DNA of 64,000 bases, taken from the NCBI RefSeq assembly GCF_014174475.1, contig NZ_JACJUD010000008.1, positions 62,001 through 126,000 of the forward strand, in the 5' to 3' direction. The position numbers were made by a program, and so were the translations under genes. Positions 49,110 through 57,368 of the stretch are shown piece after piece. The notes under the pieces were generated by a model. The model saw nothing but the letters and a program-made list of their open reading frames with translations. It was not told the DNA's origin and searched no databases. Each line of letters starts with the position of its first letter. The first letter of the stretch is position 1. The DNA is from Aquipseudomonas ullengensis (lineage in GTDB: Bacteria > Pseudomonadota > Gammaproteobacteria > Pseudomonadales > Pseudomonadaceae).

Positions 49110-49847
49110 ATGAGCGAAGCATTGGCGGGAAAGGTTGCGGTAGTCGTTGGGGGCAGTAGCGGTATCGGTCTGGCCACTGTGGCTGAACTGCTGCGCGCTG
49201 GGTGCGCGGTGCGTGCCACAGGCGTTTCCCAGGCAGAAATAGATGCCTGCCGGGCGGACGCCGGGCTTGCCGGCGCTGTATTCGACCTGCTCGACGTTCG
49301 CGACAGTGGCGCGGTGACGCGCTATTTCGCCGGCCTCGAGCGTCTGGACATCCTGGTCAATTCTGCTGGGATCGGCCGGGGCGCGGCGGAGTTTGCGGAG
49401 GAGGGCTTCCTGCAGACGGTGGAGATCAACCTCAATGGCTCCATGCGTTGCTGCTACGCCGCCCGCGAATTGTTGGCGCGTGATGGCGGAGCCATCGTCA
49501 ACCTGGCTTCGGTGATGAGCTTCTTCGGCAGCCCCACGGCGCCGGCCTACGCGGCCAGCAAGGGCGGCGTGGTCCAGCTGACCCGCAGCCTGGCGGTGGC
49601 CTGGGGCGGCGAGGGCATCCGGGTCAACGCCGTGGCGCCGGGCTGGACCGATACTCCGATGACCCGCGGGATCAAGGAGAACTCCTCCGAGCGTAACGCG
49701 CGGGTGCTGGCGCGCACGCCGCTGGGGCGCTGGGCTCGGCCGGAGGAGATCGCGGCGTGCATTCTGTTTTTGGTATCGCCGGCCGCCTCGTTCGTTACCG
49801 GTCATGTGCTGGCGGCGGATGGGGGGTATATGGCCAACGGTGTGTGA
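49110..49847 (+). CDS. Short-chain dehydrogenase/reductase
   Basis: A 245-residue classical SDR: VGGSSGIGLATVAELLRAG, NSAGIGRGAA, Ser in NLASVMSFFGS, YAASK Tyr/Lys, and the end FVTGHVLAADGGYM. It resembles 2-keto-3-deoxy-L-fuconate and related NAD dehydrogenases, but the substrate is open. ATG at 49110 with CCGGAGAAAC upstream. It is divergent from an amidohydrolase, and a terminator follows. Confidence 0.9.
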   Translation: MSEALAGKVAVVVGGSSGIGLATVAELLRAGCAVRATGVSQAEIDACRADAGLAGAVFDLLDVRDSGAVTRYFAGLERLDILVNSAGIGRGAAEFAEEGFLQTVEINLNGSMRCCYAARELLARDGGAIVNLASVMSFFGSPTAPAYAASKGGVVQLTRSLAVAWGGEGIRVNAVAPGWTDTPMTRGIKENSSERNARVLARTPLGRWARPEEIAACILFLVSPAASFVTGHVLAADGGYMANGV

Positions 49848-49853
49848 AACCAG

Positions 49854-49880
49854 GGCCCGGCATTCGCCGGGCCTTTCTTT
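49854..49880 (+). terminator. Intrinsic terminator after the SDR
   Basis: GGCCCGGC (49854-49861) pairs with GCCGGGCC (49866-49873) around ATTC, followed by TTTCTTT. Confidence 0.85.
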
Positions 49881-50062
49881 CTGGGCCGGACGCTTGCCGG
49901 ACCCACCTTGCGAAGTCCTGCCAACCCCCGCATCCATTTCGCCGCCCCACGCCGGCAAGGCTGATGTGCCGATAAGCCTGTTGCTCAGGACCAGCGCACC
50001 GCATAGCCTGCCCCCTCTGATCCGGCGCACCGGGCCAAGGGAAATTTAATAACAATTAAAAC

Positions 50063-50076
50063 GACAACATGTTGTC
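50063..50076. promoter_or_regulatory. Perfect 14-bp palindrome before the MarR gene (operator)
   Basis: GACAACATGTTGTC is a perfect palindrome lying 4-10 bp before the MarR start codon, in a low-G+C stretch. MarR proteins usually bind such sites and control their own operon. The half TGTTGTC also occurs at 49071-49077 before the SDR. Confidence 0.7.
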
Positions 50077-50085
50077 ATAGTGGAA

Positions 50086-50610
50086 ATGAGGTGTCATAGT
50101 TTGAGCAAGACGTCCGATACAAGCGGTGCAGTGACGTTCGACCACTCGGTTCACAGCGAGCAGGGTGCCCGCCTGGCTGAGTTGGTCGATGAAGTGCTGC
50201 GTCTGCATGGTCGGGTGATGAGTGCGAGGAAACCGGCGGCGCTGGGCAGTTCGGCCCAAACCATCGTGTTGGCTTCGGTGGTCTTGGCGCAGGAACCACC
50301 CACCGTGGCGCGCATTGCGCGCAGCCTGGGCTACAGCCGCCAGGCGGTGCAGCGGGTGGCCGATGTGCTGGTTGAGGACGGCTATGTCCTCTACGTGGAC
50401 AACCCTCATCACAAGACCTCCAAGCAACTGGTGCCCACCAACAAGGGGCGCCAGGCCTATGTCGAGGCCAACCGGGAAAGCGCGGAGTGGACAGAGCGCA
50501 TCTCCCATGGGCTGGCGGCAGAGGAGCTGGAGCAGACGCTGAGTGTGCTGAGGCGAATTCGCCGGAATCTCGAGTTGGACAAACAAGAGTCCACGGGAGG
50601 GCCGGCATAA
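50086..50610 (+). CDS. MarR-family transcriptional regulator
   Basis: A 174-residue winged-helix regulator. It has LGSSAQTIVLASVVLAQEPPTVARIARSLGYSRQAVQRVADVLVEDGYVLYVDNPHHKTSKQLVPTNKGRQ, the MarR HTH-wing unit. A start at the ATG at 50086 or the GTG at 50080 is possible. It precedes the kinase-ACAD-SDR-ligase genes on the same strand by 100 bp and has a palindromic operator at its start. It probably represses that operon until an acyl-CoA or free acid binds. Confidence 0.88.
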   Translation: MRCHSLSKTSDTSGAVTFDHSVHSEQGARLAELVDEVLRLHGRVMSARKPAALGSSAQTIVLASVVLAQEPPTVARIARSLGYSRQAVQRVADVLVEDGYVLYVDNPHHKTSKQLVPTNKGRQAYVEANRESAEWTERISHGLAAEELEQTLSVLRRIRRNLELDKQESTGGPA

Positions 50611-50710
50611 CAAGAACCAGGTAAACGGGAGGTGGGTCGATGGTCGCGACAACGAGCAATCCACGCTGCCCCGCCAGTCGGGCGGTGCGGGTAGTCAGGG
50701 GGCGAGCCAG

Positions 50711-51775
50711 ATGACGTCGACCCTTCCCGATTTCGACGGACTGCTCGACTGGGCAGCCCTGTCTCCCTGGGTCGAGTCGGCCGGCCTGCCTGGTGGCGGT
50801 CCGGTGACCGCAGTGACCCAGCTCACCGGCGGCTCACAGAACAACCTGTTCCTCATGCAGCGCGGCGATGCTCGCTTCGTGCTGCGTCGCCCGCCGCGTC
50901 ACGTTCGTGCCAACAGTAATGTCACCATGCTGCGTGAAGCGCAGGTGCTCAAGGCGTTGGCCGGCAGCGATGTGCCGCATCCTGCCTTGCTGGCCGCCTG
51001 TACCGACACTGATGTGATCGGTGTGAACTTCTTCGTGATGGAGCCGCTGGAAGGATTCTCCCCAGCAGGCCCTCTCCAGGGGCGTTATGCCAGCGATGCC
51101 GGCTGGCGTCGGCAGATGGGCGAGGAGTTCGTTCGTGCCGCCGTAGCATTGGGCCGCCTCGACTATCAGGCGCTGGGCATGGCGGACTTTGGCAGGCCGG
51201 ATAATTGGCATGGCCGTCAGGTCGAGCGCTGGCGTTCGCAACTGGACGGTTACCGTGACACTCCCGGCTACAGCGAGACTTCGCTGTCCCATGTCGACGA
51301 GGTGGGCCGCTGGCTTTCCGACAATGTCCCCGCGGACGGTTGCATCGGCATCATCCACGGCGACTTCCAGTGGCCCAACGTGATGTTTTCCCTCGAATCC
51401 CCGCGTATTTCCGGGTTGATCGACTGGGAACTCTCCACCCTTGGCGATCCGCTGCTGGACCTGGCCTGGGTGCTGACCTCCTGGCGCGAGCCGGGTGACC
51501 CCGAGGGTGGTGCCGGCGCCAAGCCGGTGGTAGAGCCTTGGGATGGCTTCATGAGCCGCGCTGAGCTGATCGCCCTGTACGGCGAGCTGAGCGGTCGTTC
51601 CATGACCAGCATGCCGTGGTTCTTCGTGCTGGCCTGCTACAAGCTCGCCTGCCTGCTCGAAGGCACCTATGCGCGCTCACTGATCGGCAAGGCCCCGAAA
51701 GAAATGGGTGCCTACCTGCACGACTACGCCACCTGGCTGATGGCCAAGGCCCGACAACTCATCGCAGCCGCCTGA
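50711..51775 (+). CDS. APH-type kinase, LvaA/ACAD10-kinase-like
   Basis: A 354-residue aminoglycoside-phosphotransferase-fold kinase. It has LTGGSQNNLFLMQRGDARFVLRRPP at the start, the catalytic loop IGIIHGDFQWPNVMF near residue 215 and the metal Asp in GLIDWELSTLGDPLLDLAW. In ACAD10/ACAD11 and in the levulinate pathway (LvaA), such kinases phosphorylate the 4-hydroxyl of 4-hydroxyacyl-CoA. The ACAD next to it supports that role. It is the first enzyme gene of the MarR operon and has only a weak ribosome site. It is not expected to be an antibiotic kinase. Confidence 0.88.
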   Translation: MTSTLPDFDGLLDWAALSPWVESAGLPGGGPVTAVTQLTGGSQNNLFLMQRGDARFVLRRPPRHVRANSNVTMLREAQVLKALAGSDVPHPALLAACTDTDVIGVNFFVMEPLEGFSPAGPLQGRYASDAGWRRQMGEEFVRAAVALGRLDYQALGMADFGRPDNWHGRQVERWRSQLDGYRDTPGYSETSLSHVDEVGRWLSDNVPADGCIGIIHGDFQWPNVMFSLESPRISGLIDWELSTLGDPLLDLAWVLTSWREPGDPEGGAGAKPVVEPWDGFMSRAELIALYGELSGRSMTSMPWFFVLACYKLACLLEGTYARSLIGKAPKEMGAYLHDYATWLMAKARQLIAAA

Positions 51776-51808
51776 CGCGGCCCGCCGCCCCTGACTGGAG
51801 AACGACAG

Positions 51809-53110
51809 ATGTGGGATTTTTCTACCGACCCTGAATTTCAAGCCAAGCTGGACTGGATCGACCGCTTCCTGCGTGAGGAAGTGGAGCCGCTGGATGTGCT
51901 CTATCCCTCGGTGAGCGTGGTCTACGACACGCGTCACGAGAAATCCCGCGCCATCCTCAAGCCCCTGCAGGAGAAAGTGCGTCAGCAGAGGCTCTGGGCC
52001 TGCCACCTTGACCCGCATTTGGGTGGCGAGGGCTACGGTCAGCTCATGCTGGCGCTGATGAACGAGCGCTTGGGTCGATCCCTCTGGGCGCCCACCGTCT
52101 TTGGTACCGCCGCGCCGGATACCGGCAACGCCGAGATCCTGGCCATGTTCGGCACCCCCGAGCAGAAGGCGCGCTACCTGCAGCCGCTGCTGGATGGCGA
52201 CATCGTTTCCTGCTTCTCGATGACCGAGCCTCAGGGCGGTGCGGACCCGCGGGTATTCGCCACCACCGCCGTGCAAGAGGGCGACCACTGGGTGATCAAT
52301 GGCGAGAAGTGGTATTCCTCCAACGCCCGCTACGCCGAGTTCATTCTGGTGCTGGCGGTGACCGACCCGGAGGCGCCGATCCAGAGCCGCATGTCCATGT
52401 TCATCGTGCCGCGTGAGACTCCGGGTCTGGAAATCATCCGCAACGTGCCGCACATGGGCGAGCGTGTGGAGCAGGACGAGGCCACCGAAGGCTATCTGCG
52501 CTACAGCAACGTGCGGGTACCTCTGGACCATATGCTTGGCGAGGTTGGTGGCGGATTCGCCGTGGCCCAGGCTCGCCTCGGTGGCGGTCGTATTCACCAT
52601 GCTATGCGCACCGTCGGCCAGTGCCAGCGGGCACTGGACATGATGTGCGAGCGCGCGCTCAGCCGTTCTACCCAGGGCACCCTGCTGGCGGAGAAGGGCA
52701 CGGTGCAGGCCATGCTCGCCGACACCCAGATCGAGCTGGAGCAGTTCCGTCTGCTGGTACTCAAGACCGCCTGGATCATCGACAACAGCCACGGTGACCC
52801 GCGCAAGGCGCGCGCCCATATCGCCATGGTCAAGGTGGCAATGGCGAAGATCTACTACGAGATCGTCCGCCGTGCCATCCATCTGCACGGCTCCCTCGGT
52901 GCCACCTTCGAAACGCCGCTGGCCTACATGTGGAACAACGTGCCCACCATGGGCCTGGCCGATGGCCCGACCGAGGTGCACCAGATCACCGTCGCCCGAG
53001 AACTGCTGCGTAACTACAAGGCTGCCGAGGGGATGTTCCCCTCCGAGCACCTGCCGCCGAAGATCGCCGCTGCCCGCGCCCGTTATGCCCACATCCTGGG
53101 GGAGCAATGA
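51809..53110 (+). CDS. Acyl-CoA dehydrogenase, LvaC/ACAD10-11-like
   Basis: A 433-residue ACAD of the ACAD11/LvaC type. It has MWDFSTDPEFQAKLDWIDRFLREEVEPLD, CFSMTEPQGGADPRVFATTAVQEGDHWVINGEKWYSSNARYAEF, and near the end AIHLHGSLGATFETPLAYMWNNVPTMGLADGPTEVHQITVARELL, where this subgroup has its acid/base Glu. In the known pathway it removes phosphate and isomerises 4-phosphoacyl-CoA to the 3-hydroxy form. It follows the kinase by 33 bp, and its stop overlaps the next SDR start. Confidence 0.9.
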   Translation: MWDFSTDPEFQAKLDWIDRFLREEVEPLDVLYPSVSVVYDTRHEKSRAILKPLQEKVRQQRLWACHLDPHLGGEGYGQLMLALMNERLGRSLWAPTVFGTAAPDTGNAEILAMFGTPEQKARYLQPLLDGDIVSCFSMTEPQGGADPRVFATTAVQEGDHWVINGEKWYSSNARYAEFILVLAVTDPEAPIQSRMSMFIVPRETPGLEIIRNVPHMGERVEQDEATEGYLRYSNVRVPLDHMLGEVGGGFAVAQARLGGGRIHHAMRTVGQCQRALDMMCERALSRSTQGTLLAEKGTVQAMLADTQIELEQFRLLVLKTAWIIDNSHGDPRKARAHIAMVKVAMAKIYYEIVRRAIHLHGSLGATFETPLAYMWNNVPTMGLADGPTEVHQITVARELLRNYKAAEGMFPSEHLPPKIAAARARYAHILGEQ

Positions 53111-53853
53111 TGAGCGACAAGCTGTTCGACCTGACCGGCAAGGTCATCCTGGTCACTGGGGGCAGTCGTGGCCTGGGCTACCAGATGGTCAAGGCGTTCG
53201 CCGAACGCGGCGCTGACCTGGTCATCGCCAGCCGCAAGCAGGACGCTTGCGAAGCCGTAGCCGAGGAAGTGCGGGCACTGGGCCGGCGTGCCCTGGCCGT
53301 CGCCTGTCACGTGGGCAGGTGGGCCGAAGTGGAGCGTCTGGTGGAGGTGGTCTACGCCGAGTTCGGTCGCATCGACGTGCTGGTCAACAATGCCGGCATG
53401 TCGCCGGCAGTGCCTAGCCACGAAGTGACCGAGGAGCTGTTCGACAAGGTTCTCGGCCTCAACTTCAAGGGGCCGTTCCGCCTGAGTGCGTTGGTCGCCC
53501 AGCGCATGGCGGGCGGCGAGGGCGGCTCGATCATCAATATCAGCAGCACCGGCGGTATCCGCCCGTCCCCGCAGATAGTGCCCTACGCCGGCGCGAAAGC
53601 CGCGCTGAACGCCATGAGCGTGGGTCTGGCCCAGGAATATGGGCCCAAGGTACGGGTGAACACCATCTCCGCCGGCCCCTTCCTGACCGACATCGCCAAG
53701 GCCTGGACCGAGGACATGCGTCAGAGCTGCGCCAACGCCTTGGGTCGACCGGGTCAGTCGGAGGAAATCATCACGACCGCGCTCTACCTGGCCAGCCCTT
53801 ACTCCAGCTACACCACCGGTTCGCTGATCAAGGTGGATGGCGGCTTGCCATAG
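53107..53853 (+). CDS. Short-chain dehydrogenase/reductase
   Basis: A 248-residue SDR: VTGGSRGLGYQMVKAFAERG, ASRKQDACE (NADP-like), NNAGMSPAVPS, SSTGGIRPSPQ Ser, PYAGAKAALN Tyr/Lys, and SYTTGSLIKVDGGLP. It overlaps the ACAD stop (ATGA), so the two are coupled. It is one of three SDRs in this operon. In the lva comparison an SDR reduces or oxidises the 3- or 4-position. Confidence 0.9.
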   Translation: MMSDKLFDLTGKVILVTGGSRGLGYQMVKAFAERGADLVIASRKQDACEAVAEEVRALGRRALAVACHVGRWAEVERLVEVVYAEFGRIDVLVNNAGMSPAVPSHEVTEELFDKVLGLNFKGPFRLSALVAQRMAGGEGGSIINISSTGGIRPSPQIVPYAGAKAALNAMSVGLAQEYGPKVRVNTISAGPFLTDIAKAWTEDMRQSCANALGRPGQSEEIITTALYLASPYSSYTTGSLIKVDGGLP

Positions 53854-53921
53854 CGCAGGTGGGCTGACGCCCACCCACGAGTACTTTCAACTCCATACAA
53901 CAAGAACAAGAGGTCGATGCC

Positions 53922-54695
53922 ATGCAGCTAGCAGGCAGGAACGCGATCGTCACCGGCGGCGCCCGCGGTATAGGCGCCAGCGTGGTGCGTGCCTATGTAG
54001 CGGAAGGCGCGCGGGTGGTTTCCCTAGACGTGCTGGACGAGCAGGGCAGGGCCCTAGTCGATGAACTGGAGGCCCGCCACCCTGGACATGCCCTGTTCCT
54101 CCATTGCGATATCTCCGACAAGGCCCAGGTGGACGAAGCCTTCCGTGAGGCGGTGGCTTGGTTGGGCGGGCTCAATGTGCTGGCGAACGTCGCTGCGGTG
54201 GAGCGTACCGCGCCGGCCGAGACCATTGGCCAGCCGGACTGGGACCTGATCTTCGACGTCAACATGCGTGGCACCCTGCACACCAACCAGGCGGCCTTTG
54301 CGTATCTGCAGGACCAGGGCGGGCGCATCATCAATTTCGGCTCCGCCGCCGGCCTCAACGGCATGCCGGGCGCCGCCCACTATGCCGCGTCCAAGGGCGC
54401 GGTGCTGGCCTGGACCCGCACCCTGGCCCAGGAGTGGGCGCGCTATGGCATTACGGTGAACGCCCTGGCGCCGATGATCTGGACGCCCATGTACGACGCC
54501 CACCGGGCCAAGATGAGTGCAGAGGAACTCGCCGCCCACGACCAGATGCTCAGTCGCCTAATCCCCCTGGGGGGCAAGCTGGGTGACGCCGAGCGGGACC
54601 TGGCGCCGGTGATGGTCTTCCTCGCCGGGGAGGGTTCGCGCTTTATTACCGGGCAGACCCTGTGTGTCGACGGCGGCACTGTGCCGGTCCGCTGA
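53922..54695 (+). CDS. Short-chain dehydrogenase/reductase
   Basis: A 257-residue SDR: VTGGARGIGASVVRAYVAEGARVVSLDV (Asp, NAD-like), NVAAVERTAPAETIG, the GSAAGLNGMPGAAHY Ser/Tyr region, ASKGAVL Lys, and the end FITGQTLCVDGGTVPVR. It starts at the ATG at 53922 with AAGAGGTCG upstream, and is followed 12 bp later by a third SDR. The substrate is unknown. Confidence 0.9.
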   Translation: MQLAGRNAIVTGGARGIGASVVRAYVAEGARVVSLDVLDEQGRALVDELEARHPGHALFLHCDISDKAQVDEAFREAVAWLGGLNVLANVAAVERTAPAETIGQPDWDLIFDVNMRGTLHTNQAAFAYLQDQGGRIINFGSAAGLNGMPGAAHYAASKGAVLAWTRTLAQEWARYGITVNALAPMIWTPMYDAHRAKMSAEELAAHDQMLSRLIPLGGKLGDAERDLAPVMVFLAGEGSRFITGQTLCVDGGTVPVR

Positions 54696-54707
54696 GGGAG
54701 ATGAGCG

Positions 54708-55538
54708 ATGCGCGAGTTTGCGAACAAGACTGTGGTTATCACTGGTGCAGCCAGTGGCCTTGGCCTGGCCATGGCACGGTCCTTCCAGCGTGAGGGCATG
54801 CGGGTGGTACTGGGCGATCTGCCTGGCCCGGCGCTGGAAGCGGCGCGGGACAGTCTGGCTGGTCAGGGCGGCAAGGTGCTGGCAATTCCCGTTGACGTCT
54901 CCGATGCCGATTCGGTGGAAGCCCTGGCCCGCCAGGTGGATGCCATCGGCGGGGCGGACATTCTCTGCAATAACGCCGGCATCACCGGCGACCGGCCCAG
55001 GAGCAGCTGGGAGCACGACCTGAACAACTGGCGACGGGTGCTGGACGTCAACCTGATGGGGGTCATCCATGGCCTGCACAGCTTCGTGCCGCGCCTGCTG
55101 CGCCAGGGCCGTCCGGCCCACATCGTCAACACCGCCTCGATGGGTGGGCTGATGGCCATTCCCTTTATCGCGCCCTATGTGGCGGCCAAGTCGGCGCTGG
55201 TGGCGCTGTCCGAATCCCTGGCCCTGGAGCTGGTGAGCGAAGGGGCAAATATTGGGGTTTCGGTGTTCTGCCCGGGGCTGGTGCGCACGGGTCTCACGGG
55301 GCCGGGACGCGACCATCCCCATTCGCAGGCCCCCGAGCCTTCGAGCGCCGCCCTGGCCTTTCAGCAGGGCACCCAGCAGGCGCTGGGAAAGGCGGTGCTG
55401 AGCGCCGAGAGCGTGGCTGAAGTGCTGCTTGCGGCCATTCGCGAAGAACGTTTCTACGTGCTGACCCATGAAGGTTCCCTAGCGCTGGCAGGACAGCGCT
55501 GGCAACGCCTGGTCGGCCACTACCCATCCGGAGTTTGA
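54708..55538 (+). CDS. Short-chain dehydrogenase/reductase
   Basis: A 276-residue SDR of a longer kind: ITGAASGLGLAMARSFQREGMRVVLGDL, NNAGITGDRPR, TASMGGLMAIPFIAPYVAAKSALVALS (Ser, Tyr, Lys), CPGLVRTGLTGPGRDHPH. It lacks the usual GGxxxx end and has a tail (ESVAEVLLAAIREERFYVLTHEG) seen in SDRs of this group. It precedes the CoA ligase by 4 bp in the operon. Confidence 0.88.
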   Translation: MREFANKTVVITGAASGLGLAMARSFQREGMRVVLGDLPGPALEAARDSLAGQGGKVLAIPVDVSDADSVEALARQVDAIGGADILCNNAGITGDRPRSSWEHDLNNWRRVLDVNLMGVIHGLHSFVPRLLRQGRPAHIVNTASMGGLMAIPFIAPYVAAKSALVALSESLALELVSEGANIGVSVFCPGLVRTGLTGPGRDHPHSQAPEPSSAALAFQQGTQQALGKAVLSAESVAEVLLAAIREERFYVLTHEGSLALAGQRWQRLVGHYPSGV

Positions 55539-55542
55539 AACC

Positions 55543-57192
55543 ATGAGCTTTTCCATTCAACTCAACGATAAGGCGCTGCCGGGCTGGTCCGTCGGCCAGA
55601 TGGACACCGTCAACGACGTGGTGCGTCGCGCGGCGTGGGAGCATGGCGAGCGTCTTTTCCTCGACGTGCAGGGCGATATCTACAGCTTCGCCGACATCCA
55701 GCGGGAAAGCTGCCGGCTGGCCAATGGCCTGGCCGCCTTGGGCGTGGTCAAGGGCCAGACGGTGGTGAGCCTTCTCGACAATAACGCCGATGCCGTACTG
55801 CTCTGGTTCGCCCTGAACAAGCTGGGCGCCATCAGCGTACCGGTGAACACCGCCCTCAAGGGCGAGTTCCTGCGTCACCAGATCGCCGATGCGACCGCCG
55901 AACTGGTGATTGCCGAGACCGAGTACGTCGAGCGCATTGCCCTGGTCAAGGATCAGCTGCCGCATCTCAAGTACATCGCCCACCGTGGCGCCGCGCCTGT
56001 CGCGGATCTCAGCGGGAAGACACTGGTCTGCCTGGAGGCGCTGCGCAGCGAAGACAGCAGCGATCCCCAGGTCGAAGTACTGCCCAGCGACCTGAGCATG
56101 CTCATCTATACCGGCGGCACTACCGGCCCGTCCAAGGGCTGCATGATCAGCCACAACAACGCCTGCAACGAGGCGCGGCAGATCATAGAAGCCCATGGGC
56201 GTACGCCTGAGTCCATCACCTGGACGCCACTGCCCCTGTTCCACCTCAATGCCACGGTTACGACCGTCCTGTGCAACCTGATGATCGGCGCCCGCGCTGT
56301 GATCTACCCGAGATTTTCGGTTTCCGGATTCTGGGCCGATATCGAGCGCAGTGGCGCCAACGAGGCCAACCTGCTGGCCTCGATGGGCCCGCTGTTGGCC
56401 GACGCTCCGGACAACGAGGCCATGAAGCGCTGTTACGGCAAGCTCAACAAGGTCTATTCGGCGCCTTTCCCGCCGGAGCTGCAGGCGCGCTGGCGCGAGC
56501 GTTTTGGCGTACGCCACACGGTAGGCGGGGCTGGTTTCGGCCTCACCGAATGCGCCATCGTCACCCTGCTGCCTTTCGGCCAGCCGGACAAACCCAACTG
56601 CGCCGGGCGCCGCTGCGACTCGTTTGATATCCGGGTGGTCGACGATTTTGACGTCGAACTGCCCTATGGCACGCCCGGCGAGCTGATCGTGCGGCCCCTC
56701 AAGCCCCACGTGATGTTCGAGGGTTACTGGAACCGCCCGGCCGACACCCTCAAGGTGATGCGCAACATGTGGTTCCACACCGGCGACATCGGCAAGATGG
56801 ACGAGGATGGTTTCTTCTTCTTCCTCGACCGCAAGAAGGACTACATGCGCCGTGGCGGCGAGAACATCTCCGGCTTCGAGATGGAGCGCAGCTTCATTGC
56901 CCATCCGGAGATCGAGGAAGTGGCGGTTCACGCGGTGTTCTCCGAACTGTCGGAGGACGAGGTGAAGGTAACCGCCGTGCTGCGCGCGGGCAGCACGCTC
57001 AGCGAAGAAGATCTTTGCCGCTGGGCCATCGATCGCGTGCCGTACTACGCGGTACCGCGCTTTATCGAGTTCCGCTCCAGCCTGCCGCGCAGCCCTGTAG
57101 GGCGGATCCTCAAGTACCAGCTACGCGATGACGGGGTTACCCCGCAGACCTGGGACAGGGTTAAGGCCAACCTAACCTTCACCAAACGCTGA
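55543..57192 (+). CDS. Acyl-CoA synthetase (AMP-forming), CaiC/LvaE-like
   Basis: A 549-residue AMP-forming CoA ligase. The P-loop-like motif is MLIYTGGTTGPSKGC near residue 188, followed by TGDIGKMDEDGFFFFLDRKKDYMRRGGENIS (A8 hinge), and the catalytic Lys lies in SPVGRILKYQLR near the end. It activates the starting carboxylic acid. It is a close paralogue of the ligase at 62098-63723, sharing LANGLxALG, KGQTVV, NKLGAISVPVNTALKG. It is the last gene of the MarR-led operon. Confidence 0.92.
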   Translation: MSFSIQLNDKALPGWSVGQMDTVNDVVRRAAWEHGERLFLDVQGDIYSFADIQRESCRLANGLAALGVVKGQTVVSLLDNNADAVLLWFALNKLGAISVPVNTALKGEFLRHQIADATAELVIAETEYVERIALVKDQLPHLKYIAHRGAAPVADLSGKTLVCLEALRSEDSSDPQVEVLPSDLSMLIYTGGTTGPSKGCMISHNNACNEARQIIEAHGRTPESITWTPLPLFHLNATVTTVLCNLMIGARAVIYPRFSVSGFWADIERSGANEANLLASMGPLLADAPDNEAMKRCYGKLNKVYSAPFPPELQARWRERFGVRHTVGGAGFGLTECAIVTLLPFGQPDKPNCAGRRCDSFDIRVVDDFDVELPYGTPGELIVRPLKPHVMFEGYWNRPADTLKVMRNMWFHTGDIGKMDEDGFFFFLDRKKDYMRRGGENISGFEMERSFIAHPEIEEVAVHAVFSELSEDEVKVTAVLRAGSTLSEEDLCRWAIDRVPYYAVPRFIEFRSSLPRSPVGRILKYQLRDDGVTPQTWDRVKANLTFTKR

Positions 57193-57298
57193 CTCGCTGA
57201 AGTGCGGCGATACCTGTCAGGCGTGATTGCTGATGGGGGCGTCGCACTCAAGCATCGAGCGTCCTTGCTGAGCTACACAAACGGCAAAAAATTAAAGA

Positions 57299-57327
57299 GT
57301 GTCATTTATTGATTTGGCAGGTATAGA
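57299..57327 (+). promoter_or_regulatory. Candidate sigma-70 promoter before the MFS gene
   Basis: GTGTCA (57299-57304) as -35 and TATAGA (57322-57327) as -10, 17 bp apart, 42 bp before the MFS start at 57369. No copy of the TAACTG motif is clear here. Confidence 0.4.
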
Positions 57328-57368
57328 ATCCGGCTAAACAACAACACGGCTGAGTGGGGTATCCACGC

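Noticed and set aside
50711..51775. Aminoglycoside resistance gene
   Set aside because: The fold is APH-like, but the neighbouring ACAD, SDRs and CoA ligase point to acyl-CoA chemistry.
51677..56931. Several long minus-strand frames across the MarR-led operon
   Set aside because: All are antisense to well-supported enzymes and have random-looking His/Arg/Gln-rich composition.
57299..57327. Another copy of the TAACTG operator before the MFS gene at 57369
   Set aside because: Only GTGTCA-TTTATT resembles one half-site; no second arm, so I kept it as a promoter candidate only.
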